This document shows, piece by piece, positions 10,440-21,247 of a stretch of DNA of 64,000 nt. Made by a program: the position numbers and the translations under genes. Source of the DNA: Acanthococcus lagerstroemiae (Eukaryota > Arthropoda > Insecta > Hemiptera > Eriococcidae). The notes beneath the pieces were generated by a model. The model was not told where the DNA came from, made no database searches, and saw only the letters and a list, made by a program, of their open reading frames with translations. Within the stretch, counting starts at the first letter, position 1; each line of letters begins with the position of its first letter. The DNA lies in contig CM063112.1 of the NCBI GenBank assembly GCA_031841125.1, positions 13,976,603 to 14,040,602 on the forward strand, given 5' to 3'.

Positions 10440-10915
10440 AGTCAATCGGTATGATTTAGCTCCTCATGGTCTGGTCCACATTTTCATGGAAATTATTTTT
10501 CTTCTAGCCATGTGTTCATTGATCTTGCTCTTTGCTGCGCGGCTGCAATCTGCAGCCGATTAATTTGCTATATTTGAAAGTTTGACATCTTAAAGCCGTG
10601 GGTATACTTGAGTGAAAACTGTAACGCTCCCCCTTTCCGACACGCTTGACGCCCCACCCGATACTCTTTCATCGCACGACTGCAGTCTGCAGCCGTGTTG
10701 TTAATAGAAATTTCCTTTGATATGATACCCTCCTGTTACTATAACGTCATATTACTGACCTGAGTATACTTGGGCGCGAAAACCGTGTGTGTACCAAACG
10801 TTATACTTCCTCCCGACATTCTCCCAGCCATTTGCTCATTGATCATGATCTTTGCTGCGCGACTGCATTCTGCAGCCTTGTTGTTAATAGAAATTTCCAT
10901 GGAAAGTTTTTAGGG
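10440..10915. repeat. three degenerate direct repeats around CTGCANTCTGCAGCC
   Basis: A block including GCTGCGCGGCTGCAATCTGCA, CATCGCACGACTGCAGTCTGC and GCTGCGCGACTGCATTCTGC recurs at about 10540, 10675 and 10855. The last two copies are followed by TTGTTAATAGAAATTTCC. Spacing is uneven (about 135 and 180 bases). Each core is a near-palindrome. No coding sense is visible. Confidence 0.65.
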
Positions 10916-10989
10916 TATTTGCCCGCGCGCAGCGCTGCAAGCACCCTATTGCAATTGCTTTTTCATTTCTTTAAATACGAGTGAATTGT

Positions 10990-11460
10990 TTACAGATCAT
11001 AGTTCAGTTGTAGTTCAGTTTCAGATTTGGCATTTCGCATTTGGCTTTGTCCTATTAATTCGCGTTTGGACACTCCTGTAGATGCGCTAGTGTTGTGGAT
11101 GAAAAGATGATCAGGGTATGTTTACCACAAAAACATGTACAAGTAAAGTGAGGTCTAGCACCTTCAATATTGCTTTTTATGGAAAACTGAAGAGAACTAA
11201 ACTGTTAGCCCTTATCTTCCCTTCAGATGAGTCCAACTTCAGTTTTTTTGCAGAACATTCCTGTCACTGATCTCGTTATTCTCCATTACCATTTACAAAT
11301 GCAACTTAGAAGGATGAAAATAAAAGATTCTCGTTCTCATTCTGGCGTTCGTGGCGTACATCAGTTTTATCGCATAGACGTTAGTACTGTGTCTGAATAT
11401 TAGCTTCAAAGCTTTAACATTAACATTTCAGATTTTTTTTTTTTAATCAATACTAGTGTA
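10990..11460. repeat. dispersed repeat shared with 56105-56480
   Basis: The stretch around 11061-11094 (TTCGCGTTTGGACACTCCTG then TAGATGCGCTAGTG) and the TGAAGAGAAC...AGCCCTT...GCAGAACATT series that follows are matched in order at 56105-56320. The identity is moderate, which marks an old repeat family. The second copy lies inside the hAT-like element at 55696-56894, so this may be a fragment of the same element. No protein is evident. Confidence 0.5.
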
Positions 11461-11480
11461 GGAAGTTAGTGCAACAGCAC

Positions 11481-11570
11481 CAGGGATGCGGAGGAGCCGG
11501 AAGTTTTTGCAGTTTTAAGGATAATTTTGAGAAGCCAGAAGTTGGAAGCTGAAAGATTAGTTGTTTTTTT
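11481..11570. mobile_element. fragment of the CAGGGATGCGGA hAT MITE family
   Basis: The sequence begins CAGGGATGCGGAGGAGCCGG and continues with AGAAGCCAGAAGTTGGAAGC. It matches the right-hand terminal part (reverse complement) of the complete MITE at 42611-42957. No opposite end is found nearby, so it is a broken copy. Confidence 0.6.
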
Positions 11571-11976
11571 TTCAGCTTCAGCAAACACCCTCTTACTACT
11601 TCGCTATCTGCGAGGTAGCTGGTTAATTAGGGTATTATACACTCATTTATAAGTCTGCATTCTGTGTAAAAGCACTCCGCTCATTTACCGCCAGATCGCC
11701 GAACATCGACAAACGCGAACGAACGCAGTCATTGAACGTTTGCTAAAAGGTTCATATTTGGTTAACGAACACGTGTGCTGGTGTTCGGCCAAACACATTT
11801 GCCATAAGTCGGCGCTAGTTGCAGATTTTTAAGGAGGAGATGAAGGTGGGAGGAAGTAGAGAAGAGAGATTGTATTTTCAATGGAGAGAATATTTCGCTC
11901 TGAGAGGGGCAATTACCTTCGTTGCCCTCTCTATGTGTCTACACCCAATAGCTGGTTACAGTGCTGCAACACGTAT
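11571..11976. other. unassigned stretch
   Basis: No repeat family or coding signal is recognised. Short open frames from 11819 and 11881 run into the hAT-like element and are not credible genes. Confidence 0.3.
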
Positions 11977-12100
11977 GAGGATCTCAGTGGCGTCGCGTGG
12001 TGCTCTTTCCCAGGTGTTCAACTGGTGGGTTTGCGCCCTCCCTCTTCCCTCCCCACCACTAAAAAATCAGTAGCATCAAGTCTTATGATCAGTATCAGTA

Positions 12101-12256
12101 GAGCTCTATAACATTGTCCGCCATTTCGACTCCAACCACGCCTGTGGATGTCAAACCCAACTATGCGTAGCATACCGCATAGTCAATTCAACATTCACGG
12201 GTAAAGTTGACGTCAAAATGGCGGACAATTGTACTCACACGAAGTTATAAAGCTCT
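12101..12256. mobile_element. palindromic MITE, CCGCCATTTTGA family, copy 1
   Basis: The element is an imperfect palindrome. It starts GAGCTCTATAAC and ends with the complement of AGAGCTTTATAAC. TCCGCCATTTCGA sits on the left arm and TCAAAATGGCGGA on the right, with a central TATGCGTA...CCGCATA hairpin. A 10-bp duplication, AGTATCAGTA, flanks it (12091-12100 and 12257-12266). It is nested inside the hAT-like element 11985-13180, so it inserted later. Related copies are at 50706-50872 and 55007-55132. Confidence 0.85.
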
Positions 12257-12429
12257 AGTATCAGTATGTATAAATAATGAGTGTTAATGAAGAATGAAGT
12301 TGCACCCACCAACTCATCACATAGCATGCGCATCCGGAACGTTCATTTTTGCTGGTGAACACCTTGCCAACTAAATTAACAAAGTCTCGGCTTCACTCTT
12401 TGTGGTCTTCGTTGCAAACGCCACTGCAA

Positions 12430-13005
12430 CAAGGCCGACAAGAGTGGGCAGTGTTGCTAGTGAACATCCTACGCGATTCCCATAGTAAGTGTGACAAAGA
12501 TAACGCCTCTGCATTAAGACCGACGAGAGTGTGCCATGTTGCTAGTGAACATCTTAAGCAATTCTCATAGTATGTGACAAAGAAAACGCCACTGCATTAA
12601 GACCGACGAGAGTGTGCAATGTTGCTAGTTAACATCCTATGCAATTCCCATAGTATGTGACAAGATAATGCCACTGCAACAAGACCAATGAGAGTGTGCA
12701 ATGTTGCTAGTGAACATCCTACACAATTTCCATAGTATGTGACAAAGATAACGCCACTGCATTAGGACCAATGAGAGTGTGCAATGTTGCTAGTGAACAT
12801 CCTACGCAATTCCTATAGTATGTGACAAAGAAAACGCCATTGCAACAAGACTGACGAGAGTGTGCAATGTTGCTAGTGAATATCCTATGTGATTCCCATA
12901 GTATGTGACAAACATAACGCTACTGCAACAAGACTGACAAGAGTGTGGGATGTTGCTACTCGTAGTGAACATCCTACGCAATTCCCCATAGTATGTGATA
13001 AAGAT
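12430..13005. repeat. ~83-bp minisatellite, about seven copies
   Basis: The unit contains GTTGCTAGTGAACATCCTAC, CATAGTATGTGACAAAGA, ACGCCACTGCAACAAGAC and CGACGAGAGTGTGCAAT. Starts of the GTTGCTAGT core lie near 12452, 12538, 12618, 12701, 12786, 12868 and 12951. Units differ by point changes and short indels, so the array is not freshly amplified. It forms the core of the surrounding hAT-like element. No ORF spans it. Confidence 0.9.
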
Positions 13006-13188
13006 AAGAACCGCGCGAAGCGCAAAGAGAAATATTCCGGCTATTTTTCAATTTTTCAATGTTATATTTTGTGTTTTAATCAAAATTTAAATCTTTCCTT
13101 GTTTCTGGAATTTTTGATGTAAGACAAAAATTAAGTGGGTCTGCAGTGAACACCTTGAACACCCAGACACGACGCCACTGGAGGATCT

Positions 13189-14140
13189 GGAAAACCCTAT
13201 AATTTCGCGCGAGCAAACTTTCTCATACTAGTCGCGTATGGAAGATGCGAGTTCGAGGAAAGTTCGCACATTAAAGCGCGCCAGTTGCGTGTTCTATTTA
13301 CCCATAGTATTTTGAAAAGTGCTTCGTATAAACGCACTTTCGGCTGCAATTAGGAGGATGCTGCGGGAAAAATGATCTCCATAAAATATTCTAATTGCGC
13401 GCGTGTATGTGCTGGGTTTCTCACCATTTCACGCCGCGGCTCTCCTCTTGATGGGTCTATTTATAAAACGTGCTCGCTGATTAGCTGGTACAATGAGGAC
13501 CGTTTATAGGCGAGGAACTCAAAATGGCGACCGGCGACAATGTCTTTTTTAGCCATCATTGCGCGCCTATATAGGCGTCGTTTTGTCAAACCTGAAGATA
13601 GATAAAGCTGGGAACGTGCGGGCAATGCGTACACGGCTAGTTTTGCGAACGCGGTCCGTACAGCCGTCTTTCGCTCGGCCGCCGCCAGCCGAACCTATCC
13701 CGCGAGTACCCTCCTTCCCCCGCCCCCGTCTTACGCACACATTTGCCGCTAAACCGCGTTCAACTTTACTAATCTCGAGTAATGAGTGCGCTCAAATGTC
13801 GTTTAGACAAAAGATACGGTACTTTATTAATGGCGTGAAAACACGACGCGCTTCCGAACTTCCCGAAAACAAAACTTACTCGCGTATATTTCACGCTTCT
13901 GCGACGGATACCTACCGCCGCCGCTCTCGCTCGTTCCCGGCGAATATTATTCGACGATATTAATAACGTAACTGTAACACGAAAGCGTAATTATTTAAAT
14001 AGGGAGAATACCGTAAGAGAAAATCGTGTGTGTATATGTACGTATATTGCCGAGTGGATAACGTCGTCCTTGTCATCGTCCTCATAAAGTAACTTCAAAA
14101 TTACGTTTTTCTGTTTTACATTGTGTGAATGTGTATGTGT
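13189..14140. other. CpG-rich low-repeat block
   Basis: CpG-rich sequence with TATATA and AATTAATTA-like patches and no repeat family recognised. The open frame at 13559-13963 is arginine-rich and has no domain. It is probably a composition effect. Confidence 0.45.
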
Positions 14141-14569
14141 GTCGGTGTCTGTATATGGTGCTGTGACATAGCATCCTTAATTATGCGGCGAGCACGTATT
14201 CCTGTAACCGGTGCGTTGATGAACGTGCCGCGGTTCCCCATTTATCACGGGCACAAGTACCCCTGCCCTGGTGACGCTCCTGAAGTGCTGCACCTAGCTC
14301 GAGAACTTACTGTTTGGCCGGAGACGAAAATGGAACCTGCTGACTGAACATTCGGATGACAGTCGCCACTCACTGGCTGCTCGGAGACTCGCTAGTCGGC
14401 AGATCCCATTGACCTGCCCATCTGCTTCTTGATCGTCACCATCGGTCCTTATGCTTCATGGCTGAAGTCTCGGAGATCCGACAATCAATTTCCACAACCA
14501 TCAGTCTCTACTCCTCGCGGTCCTCCACTCTGCGTTAGGCAAGTTCCAGTGGCTGGTCGAAGATCTTGA
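14141..14569. other. unassigned stretch before the SINE-like array
   Basis: A moderately GC-rich stretch leading into the 135-bp array. A short open frame at 14129-14347 ends in a proline/glutamate-rich peptide but has no known family and no splice signals I trust. The final part already contains array-like words such as GACGAAACCTGTTCACTGA. Confidence 0.3.
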
Positions 14570-14933
14570 CCAGACGAAACCTGTTCACTGAAGAATATTT
14601 CTGAGTCATGACAAGAGACTGCAGAGCACGCTACCTATGCTCCTCGAGCGGTACTCTGGTTATTCTGTTCGTTAGGATGTTGCGGGAAGAGAGATAAACG
14701 AAACCTGCTCACTAGGTTACCGGCGTTGTTAATGTTCGTGAGCCTTGACAAGAGACTGCAGAGCATGCTACCTATCCACCTTGAGCGGTACTATAGTCAC
14801 TCTGTTCGCGAGCACATTGCGGGAAAAAACACGAAACTGTTCGCTACCTTTCCAGCGTTGTGAACAGAGCCGAATTAGGGTATTTCGCGCTGAAAGCGGC
14901 TTGTTTTTTCGCGCAATGACAATACCTTGGTTC

Positions 14934-15944
14934 AGGGGTGGATAAAAGGTGGGGGTCCGGATCCCCACCCCTGAAATATACATATAGTGTATCTACCAAC
15001 GCAACTTCTTCATTATCTTTTTTCTATATTTTTCTGACTTTTTCATTCGGACCCCCTCCCTCCGAAGTAATTTATTATATCCGCTACTGCCTAATTTTTT
15101 TTATTTTGTTTCGAAAAAAATGTCTTCAGTAGTTATCACAGAAGAAAGTTTATTCTACATTTTTGCATTTTACAAAAAGTCAAAAAAAAATAGCACATAA
15201 GCAACAACATAACATTAAAATATTTCTGACACATTAAGATATTCGAATAAAATTTTCGCAATTTATTCTCGGCAAAGCCATGAATCAAGTTGTCAGAAGA
15301 AAGTTTCTTCACTAATTCTGACTCGATATTTAAAATTGCTAAACTTTCTAGTTTCTTTAGACTTGATTATCCTAAAACATGAAAAACTTCTCTTCGCCGA
15401 ATAGAGTTTGTTACAACAGGTATGCAGAGAAACAGCTGAAATATGACGTCCACACATTTGTAAATGTTATCAAGTCTCATTTGTTCAAACCATTTTTAAA
15501 AATCTATCAAAGTCCATTTTTATCGGAATCTTGTGAAGTCGGATAGTTATTATTTTCAGAAAAATTATGAAAGAAATATTTCAAATTGTTGTACAAATCC
15601 TCTTCACTTTCGAAATCTTCAGGATAAGATTTGTATAATATAACAGATTGTTTCTTAATTTATTCGTCTTCAATTTTTTCATTTGTTAGAAGAGAATTCT
15701 GAAAACCAAATTTGTTGTCAAAATGGAACTGCGATAAGCTTAGATTTGTGTCTTCCCAGTGCAAATGTTTCATCTATTCTTTTGTGGGACAAAGTTTTGG
15801 TCAGTTATTCACGGCGCGAATTCTTTATCGATTTTTTTGAGATTGTGAATTTTTGATCAGGTTTTCACGGAACGAATTCTGTTGTCAATTTTTTCACGGT
15901 GCAAATTTTTGGTCAATGCTTTAAAATATGGTGCAAAAACCTAG
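14934..15944 (-). mobile_element. decayed hAT element inserted in the array
   Basis: The left boundary begins CAGGGGTGGATAAAAGGTGG and folds back on a following CCCCACCCCTG, a typical hAT-like start. The minus strand carries hAT transposase C-terminal remnants. The array resumes at about 15945. A matching right terminal repeat was not found, so the right end may be lost. Degenerate repeats of TTTTCACGG..GAATTCT occur at 15800-15910. Confidence 0.55.
15236..15660 (-). pseudogene. hAT (ZMYM1-like) transposase C-terminal remnant
   Basis: Minus-strand frames contain LAILNIESELVKKLSSDN followed by LIHGFAENKLRKF, which corresponds to the LA-L-IE-ELAK...DDII--FA-KKARK end of ZMYM1-type hAT transposases. 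Upstream fragments include PVVTNSIRRREVF and FESEEDLYNNLKYFFHNFSE. At least two frameshifts and a stop are present. It is a different copy from the one at 5935-7272, with clearly diverged wording. Confidence 0.65.
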
Positions 15945-16155
15945 TACCTATATATCTACCTTGAGCAGTACCGTAGTCACTCTGTTCGCCAGGATGTTGC
16001 GCGGATAGAGACAAAACCTGTTCAATCAATTGATTGAAATTGACCCTAGAACAATCAATTTTACGAGATTATCCATCTTTGAAAAATCGAAATTAATCGA
16101 TCGTTAATATCAGCTGATCGATCTCACTTTTCTTATTTTTATTTTATTTATTCTA

Positions 16156-16400
16156 AAAATGTGATGTGTTGCGTAAAAAGGTCCCTTGTGGTACCTAATC
16201 TAGTACTTTTTTTTGTTTGATGCCTCTTATTGTGAAGACCTACGGAATTGAGGTGGCATCCACACATTTGTCAGACCTTGAGGCACCTATGAGTCAGCAT
16301 CCTTCATTTTGTGAACTTTGCCAATCACTATTACAGGACTCGCCAACTCTATATATCACATCACCGCAGGGACCTTCTTACGCAACACATCACAAATATT
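16156..16400. mobile_element. MITE with ~35-bp TIRs
   Basis: The left arm reads TGTGATGTGTTGCGTAAAAA then GGTCCCTTG. The right arm complement is TGTGATGTGTTGCGTAAGAA then GGTCCCTGC. The element is about 245 bp. A TATTCT word lies on each side (just before 16152 and from about 16399) and may be the target duplication. The open frame at 16217-16417 lies inside and is not a gene. It is part of the second interruption of the SINE-like array. Confidence 0.75.
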
Positions 16401-16977
16401 CTGACATTAAAAAATAACCGAAATGTTCCAACTTCTCGTTTCATCTAGAGACCTTACTGATTCAGACTTCAACTGATAGTGATAAGTTTGGAAAAATAAA
16501 TTCAAGTAGATTGATTTTTTTTCAGTTTTACAATTGAACTTTTCAGAAATCAATTTCTTAAAATCGATCTCGCCAGAGATAAAAATTGAGATCGCAAGGT
16601 CATAGGGTGTTCTGGTGTTAAAAAATTGAATGCCAATACTCAACAAACATACACTATACCATAAACTACACTGTCATATTGGTATGGTAATACTTTCACT
16701 GAAGACTTGAGAAAGTGGCTGAAAATTTCTCTGCTAAAAATACCTTTTCTACAAATAATATAACGACATTGAACGGAATTAAGAGATGAGCAAAGGACCT
16801 ACTGCCAAACTGGAGAATAAATCAGTCTCAAAAATGCACCAGTTACCTATATGTCACCAGAGGATGATTCAAATTCGCTAACCTTGTCAACAGGTCGCCA
16901 GCTGCGTTTTTTCTTGTCGCCAGGCGGGTTTTAAAATCGCCAACTTGGCGTAAAATCGCCAGTTTTGGCAACACTGC
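16401..16977. other. second array interruption, right part
   Basis: AT-rich sequence without coding signal. It ends in CGCCAGTTTTGGCAACACTG at 16957-16976, whose complement CAGTGTTGCCAAAACTGGCG is a typical hAT MITE end. It also holds tandem CGCCA..TTTTAAAATCGCCA words. The left partner of this end was not identified. Confidence 0.45.
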
Positions 16978-17600
16978 TTTCCGGGGTTGTTAATGTTCGT
17001 GAGCCTTGAAAAGAGACTGCAAAGCACGCTACCTATCCACCTTGAGCGGTACTGTAGTCCCTTCGTTCGCTAAAATATTGCGGGAAGAAAGACAAAAACT
17101 GGTCTCTAGCTTTCTGGCATTGTGAATGTTCCTAAGTCTTGACAAGAAACTGCAGAGCACGCTACCTATCTACCTTGAGCAGTACTGTGGCCACTCTATT
17201 TGCTATAGGATGTTGCGCGGAAAGAGGCGAAACCTGTTCACTAACTTCCCCGCGTTATGAATATTTCTGAGCTGTGACAAGAGACCAGCACACTACCTAT
17301 CCTCTTCAAGCGGTACTGTGGTTACTTGATTTGTTAGGATGTTGCGGGAAGAGAGACGAACGAAACTTGCTCACTAGCTTTCTGGTGTTGGTAATGTTTG
17401 TGAGCCTTGACAAGAGACTGCAGAGCACGCTCCCTTTCCACCTTTAGCAGTACTATGGTCACTCTGTTCGTTTCGTTAAAGTGTTGCCGGGAGGAGACAA
17501 AACGGGTTCACTCTTCACTAACTTTCCGGCGTTGTGAATCGAACCCGCGTCTTGAGAATGCGAGGCGGGCACCAGCGGTTATCATACTAGGATACTACTC

Positions 17601-20470
17601 ACATCAGCCGCAGAGCTGACTGAAAAGTTGTACATAGCGGATCAAATGTCATTTGATCATTTCCCTGCCTCTCAACACAATTCGTTCTTAAGGCCTGACA
17701 GGGACAAAAGCAGTAACCTTTTTCACTTGGTCGCAATCCCGTTTTCGAGCATCAATAAAACATAATACGGGTCGAGTTATTAGTAATGGTGCCGCCTGTA
17801 TAGCGTCCGACCGCAAATTCTAAAAAGTCCCACTTGCATCCAGAGGTTCGCGTGGTGACAGTTGGCCACACGGCTGCGAATTTTCTTCGCCGAGCGGTAC
17901 ACGAGAGTAGATCGCGAGCTCGCCGAGGCGATTGATAATCTCGGGCAAGCAAAAACCACCCTCGGCTCTCGGAAATCCAGTTAATTACATTTCAAGAGTC
18001 AAATTAGCGGCAGATTAAATGCCATTTGTCGGAACACCTTGCCGGCGAGTGGAAAATCGTTCCAGCTGGGTGGGGCGGGGTCGGCGTTTGCGGGCGTTCG
18101 CTTTCCAAACGCTCAAGAGGTTCTCTCTGTTCTTTCGCGGGTTTGTAATGAAAACTTGAACCGAGATGGCCGATCGTAAATCCGGCCACCGAATGCGTCC
18201 ACCCCTGCGGACTGTGCACGTACTCGAGAGGCGGCTGTAAAATGGCGCCGCGGCCGCGGCACAGCGTGTATAATTGATGGCCGTGTAATTTGCAGCGAAT
18301 TTGTTTTTACAACCGGAGCAGCGGCTACGGACTCGGCGCACAGCATCTGAGAAGGCGGCAAGAGCCAGAGGAAGGAGTGCGCACGCGGGAAAGAGCCGCG
18401 GAGGCCGAATGCGGCCCGCTTTTCCGCGTGCGGCTTTTTCGCAAACGCGACATTGACCGCACATTTGAGACTTTTCCTCTCTACGTTCGGCCCCGAAATT
18501 AATTAATCGAAATTACGACGAGCGAACCTCTGAGTAGCCTCGTACTGTACTTAAAGGAAACGTATTACCAGGTCCGGGCAGCGGCACGGTTTTATCAGCT
18601 TCTCTCTACAAACAGCGGTTATAAATTAACTGACACCTCTTGTACCGGCTCGCCGCCGACCCCTGTCTCTGCGTGTGTATATATGTGTCCCTTTTACACG
18701 TGTCCCATTCGGTGACCGGTAAAATTATTGCTGTACGGGTATTTTATGCAATCGATACATCGGTGGTGTATTCGGCTAAACTGACACTTCGAGCCGGCAT
18801 CGAGTGCGGACTTTCAATTTTCTTGCTTTTTTTTCTTCGTTAACCCTTCGTATTTCCTTGTCTCGGCTATTCTGTGAGCGCGCCCTTCATCCTTGGTTTT
18901 TCGATTAGCTGCTGTGAAATCCGAGAACAATTCAGAGCTTATTAATCGATTTCGTGCGCACGTGGATATATGTGTGTTTATTGGCAAGTGGAGCTGAAGG
19001 GGAGAACAATTTTGGAAAGAAATTCAATTTTCAAAAGGGTTCGTGTAACGGTGCTCCATCATAAGCGACGCGAACGATTACGGTCGCCGATGCCGGTGTC
19101 GTTGGTGGGTGCAGATCAATACGCACTTGAGTACATTATGGGATCTCGGATTCGGAAGCTGGTTGGGACGTGCTTTGGTGCCGCGAGATTCGGCATCCTC
19201 CCAATGATCTATTTATGCTAGAACTCTAGACCAGAGTATGCTAAACCGCCATTTCTATCCTTATTGTAACGAGATTTGCACCAAAAAACGCTCGAAAACA
19301 CGTACTAAGAACTTTTAATGTCACACTAATATAAACGCACGCAAACAGTAGCTAGATTGCTTTGAAAACGCACAGTTTATCGCATATAAAACTAGACTAT
19401 AAGGCGTCGGCCAGCGGCCTTTATATATCCCGGCGTTATCAGTGAAACTCCTTATCGCTCTCGTTATCGAACTTCTATTCTGCTGCTCGAAACGTGTCGA
19501 TCTTTCTTTCTTATCTCGAAGGTTCGGGAGCGTTCTTCGCCACATTATTTTGTGACATCCTCCCCCGGAGACCTGGGCTAGTACGTGGCTGCAGTTTCTG
19601 AAACTCAGGAGACAAATACGACCAGTTTCTGCCAAACTCTAGCTTGTTACTCACTTTTTTTTTCATTTTTCTCGTTTGCTTAGGCTAATAGGCAGACTGG
19701 ACCATCGCCTGAAACGGAAGAACTTAAGGGACGAAAAAATTTGAAGGCACAATTTTGGGTTCAGTGGCACGGAGCTGTTGTTCTATATGTCCGTCAGACA
19801 GTCAGTTCTCCGTCCGAGACTGGTGTTAGTCAATCAGTCCCAGACTGGCTATTTGACCGAGTGTTGCGCCTTAAAAGAAATTAATTTCACCTCAGCTATT
19901 TGGAGACCCTTCTTTTTTTTGGTCATGTGTGTACATGTTTCGCAGTAATAAAACCTATACAGGATAATAGGAAAACGCCGAGGCAAACTAAGAACTATTT
20001 TTTTCTTTCTTTTTTGCTAATCGAATCACCGGGTACTCGATTTACGCCGGCAGAACGAATAACGTTACCCGTAATACCAATCCGGAATGAAAAACACGAC
20101 GGTGGCACGAAGAGGCGAAGGGGGAGCGAAAATACAATTCGCTCTCTGTATTTATGTACGATTTCGGCCACGAAACGAAGCTGGCGAATAAACGACTGTA
20201 AAAACGAACGAGCGCCCGGTGAAGGGGGGGGCTGCGCATAAAACGCTCATAAAGAAGAATAAACCCGAATCCTGTATTAAAATTCAGGATAATTTTTAAT
20301 TCGGGAAGCTGTAAACCGTGTGTGTGCGGCGGGATTGCGTACGAGCGATCGGGGCGAGAGTTTTTTCTTTCTCTCACTCTCGTACCCCGCCCCTATCCTG
20401 ACGAGTGCATTATGGTGGCATTGCTAAAGAAACACAAAAATGTCGCAGCGAATGCGCGTCACAAAAGCTA
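17601..20470. other. CpG-rich low-repeat block, longest in the window
   Basis: About 2.9 kb without recognised repeats. CpG is abundant around 18000-18500. Long open frames on both strands between 18000 and 18500 overlap each other in several frames, which is expected from GC-rich DNA. No domain, signal peptide or splice-bounded exon convinced me. It may hold regulatory sequence or an untranslated exon. Confidence 0.45.
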
Positions 20471-20479
20471 ATTTTTAAA

Positions 20480-20660
20480 GTTGATCCTATACATTATCGA
20501 TTGATTGATTATTTAATTAATCAGTTACTTTTGATTGATCGTTTGTTTTTCGTTTTTTTATTATTATTTTTTTAAATAATAATTAGTTACTATTTTATTA
20601 TTGACAGTTGATCGATTATTTATGATAATCAGTCATCGGCGATCAGTTATTTCCATTTAT
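20480..20660. repeat. cryptic GATTGATCGATTA-type low-complexity tract
   Basis: Repeated TGATTGATTA, TTGATTGATCG, GTTGATCGATTA and ATCGGCGATCAG words with T-runs. It is a degenerate simple repeat just downstream of the LINE tail. Confidence 0.6.
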
Positions 20661-20738
20661 CGTTTGCTTCTTATTATCAGTTGTCTCTCCTTCGTCCAGA
20701 GTTACTAGGATGATGAAACTTCCCATTTTTCCATTAGT

Positions 20739-21176
20739 ACGGGAAAATGATACCTTTGATGATGATACGGTTATCAGTCTTATACAACTGGTTTGATGCA
20801 GCTCTCCATTTCTCCCTATCTTGTGCAAGTTCTTTCATTTCGTAATAACACTTACATTTGATATCCTTGATTATCTGTTGAACATACGGGAATCTCTGCC
20901 GACCCCTACCCTATTCTTTCCTTCCACTCTTCCTTCTAACAGCAGTAATATTATTCCTGGGTGCCTCAAATTATGCCCTATTAGTTTATCTCTCCTTCTC
21001 TTCAGACAATTCCAAGTATCCATTTTACCTCCTACTCTGTTAAGTACTTCCTCATTTCTTACCTTATCCGTCCATTTGATGCTCCGCATATAGCACCACA
21101 TCTCAAAAGCTTTGATCCTTCTCTTCTCTGGGTTTCCTATAGTCAAAGTTATCCATACCAGGCTATACTCCAAACA
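20739..21176 (-). pseudogene. LINE ORF2 C-terminal fragment (RTE-like)
   Basis: The frame 21173-20871 contains RRIKAFEMWCYMRSIKWTDK, NEEVLNRVGGKMDTWNCLKR, RRDKLIGHNLRH and EGRVEGKNRVGVGRDSRM. These are the hallmark tail blocks of many arthropod LINE ORF2 proteins (AFEMWCYRRML..W.D..TN-EVL..., IGH-LRH, GRRRGRPR). After a frameshift near 20885 it continues QIIKDIKCKCYYEMKELAQD and REKWRAASNQL, then ends around a short ATC repeat. RTE-like elements often finish in such short tandem repeats. The rest of the element is missing. Confidence 0.78.
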
Positions 21177-21247
21177 TAAGTTTTCAAAAACAATTTTTTG
21201 ATTTCCAGATTTATTTCTGATTTGAAAAGATTACTTATTTTTTGTAA

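Larger units (their letters stand above)
11985..13180. mobile_element. hAT-like non-autonomous element with minisatellite core, 1.2 kb
   Basis: The ends are inverted: CAGTGGCGTCGCGTGG at 11985, and complement CAGTGGCGTCGTGTCTGG reading in from 13180. Similarity continues through GGTGTTCAA...GGGT. An exact 8-bp target duplication, GAGGATCT, flanks it (11977-11984 and 13181-13188), as expected for hAT transposition. Inside are a palindromic element with its own duplication (12101-12256), an ~83-bp tandem array (about 12430-13005) and no transposase. It would need a hAT transposase in trans. Confidence 0.9.
14570..17600. repeat. ~135-bp tandem array related to the SINE family, interrupted
   Basis: Units contain AAACCTGTTCACTAGCTTTC, GCGTTGTGAATGTTC, GACAAGAGACTGCAGAGCAC, ACCTATCCACCTTGAGCGGT and GTAGTCACTCTGTTCGCTAG. 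They occur at about 14577-14880, 15945-16020 and 16980-17540 (four consecutive units in the last part). The CCACCT..TACTGTAGTC...TTCGCTAGGATG portion matches the region next to the tRNA-like head of the SINEs at 28380-28420 and 45400-45440. The last unit ends in GAATCGAACCCGCG, a box B complement followed by a tRNA-like tract. Two insertions (14934-15944 and about 16021-16977) split the array. Confidence 0.8.

Noticed and set aside
12430..13005. CRISPR-like array
   Set aside because: The whole ~83-bp unit is repeated, without short constant repeats separated by unique spacers, and it sits inside a hAT-like element in a eukaryotic genome.
18015..18502. Overlapping 70-150-codon open frames on both strands
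   Set aside because: They overlap in several frames in very GC-rich DNA, are rich in Arg/Ala/Cys, and show no domain or splice evidence.
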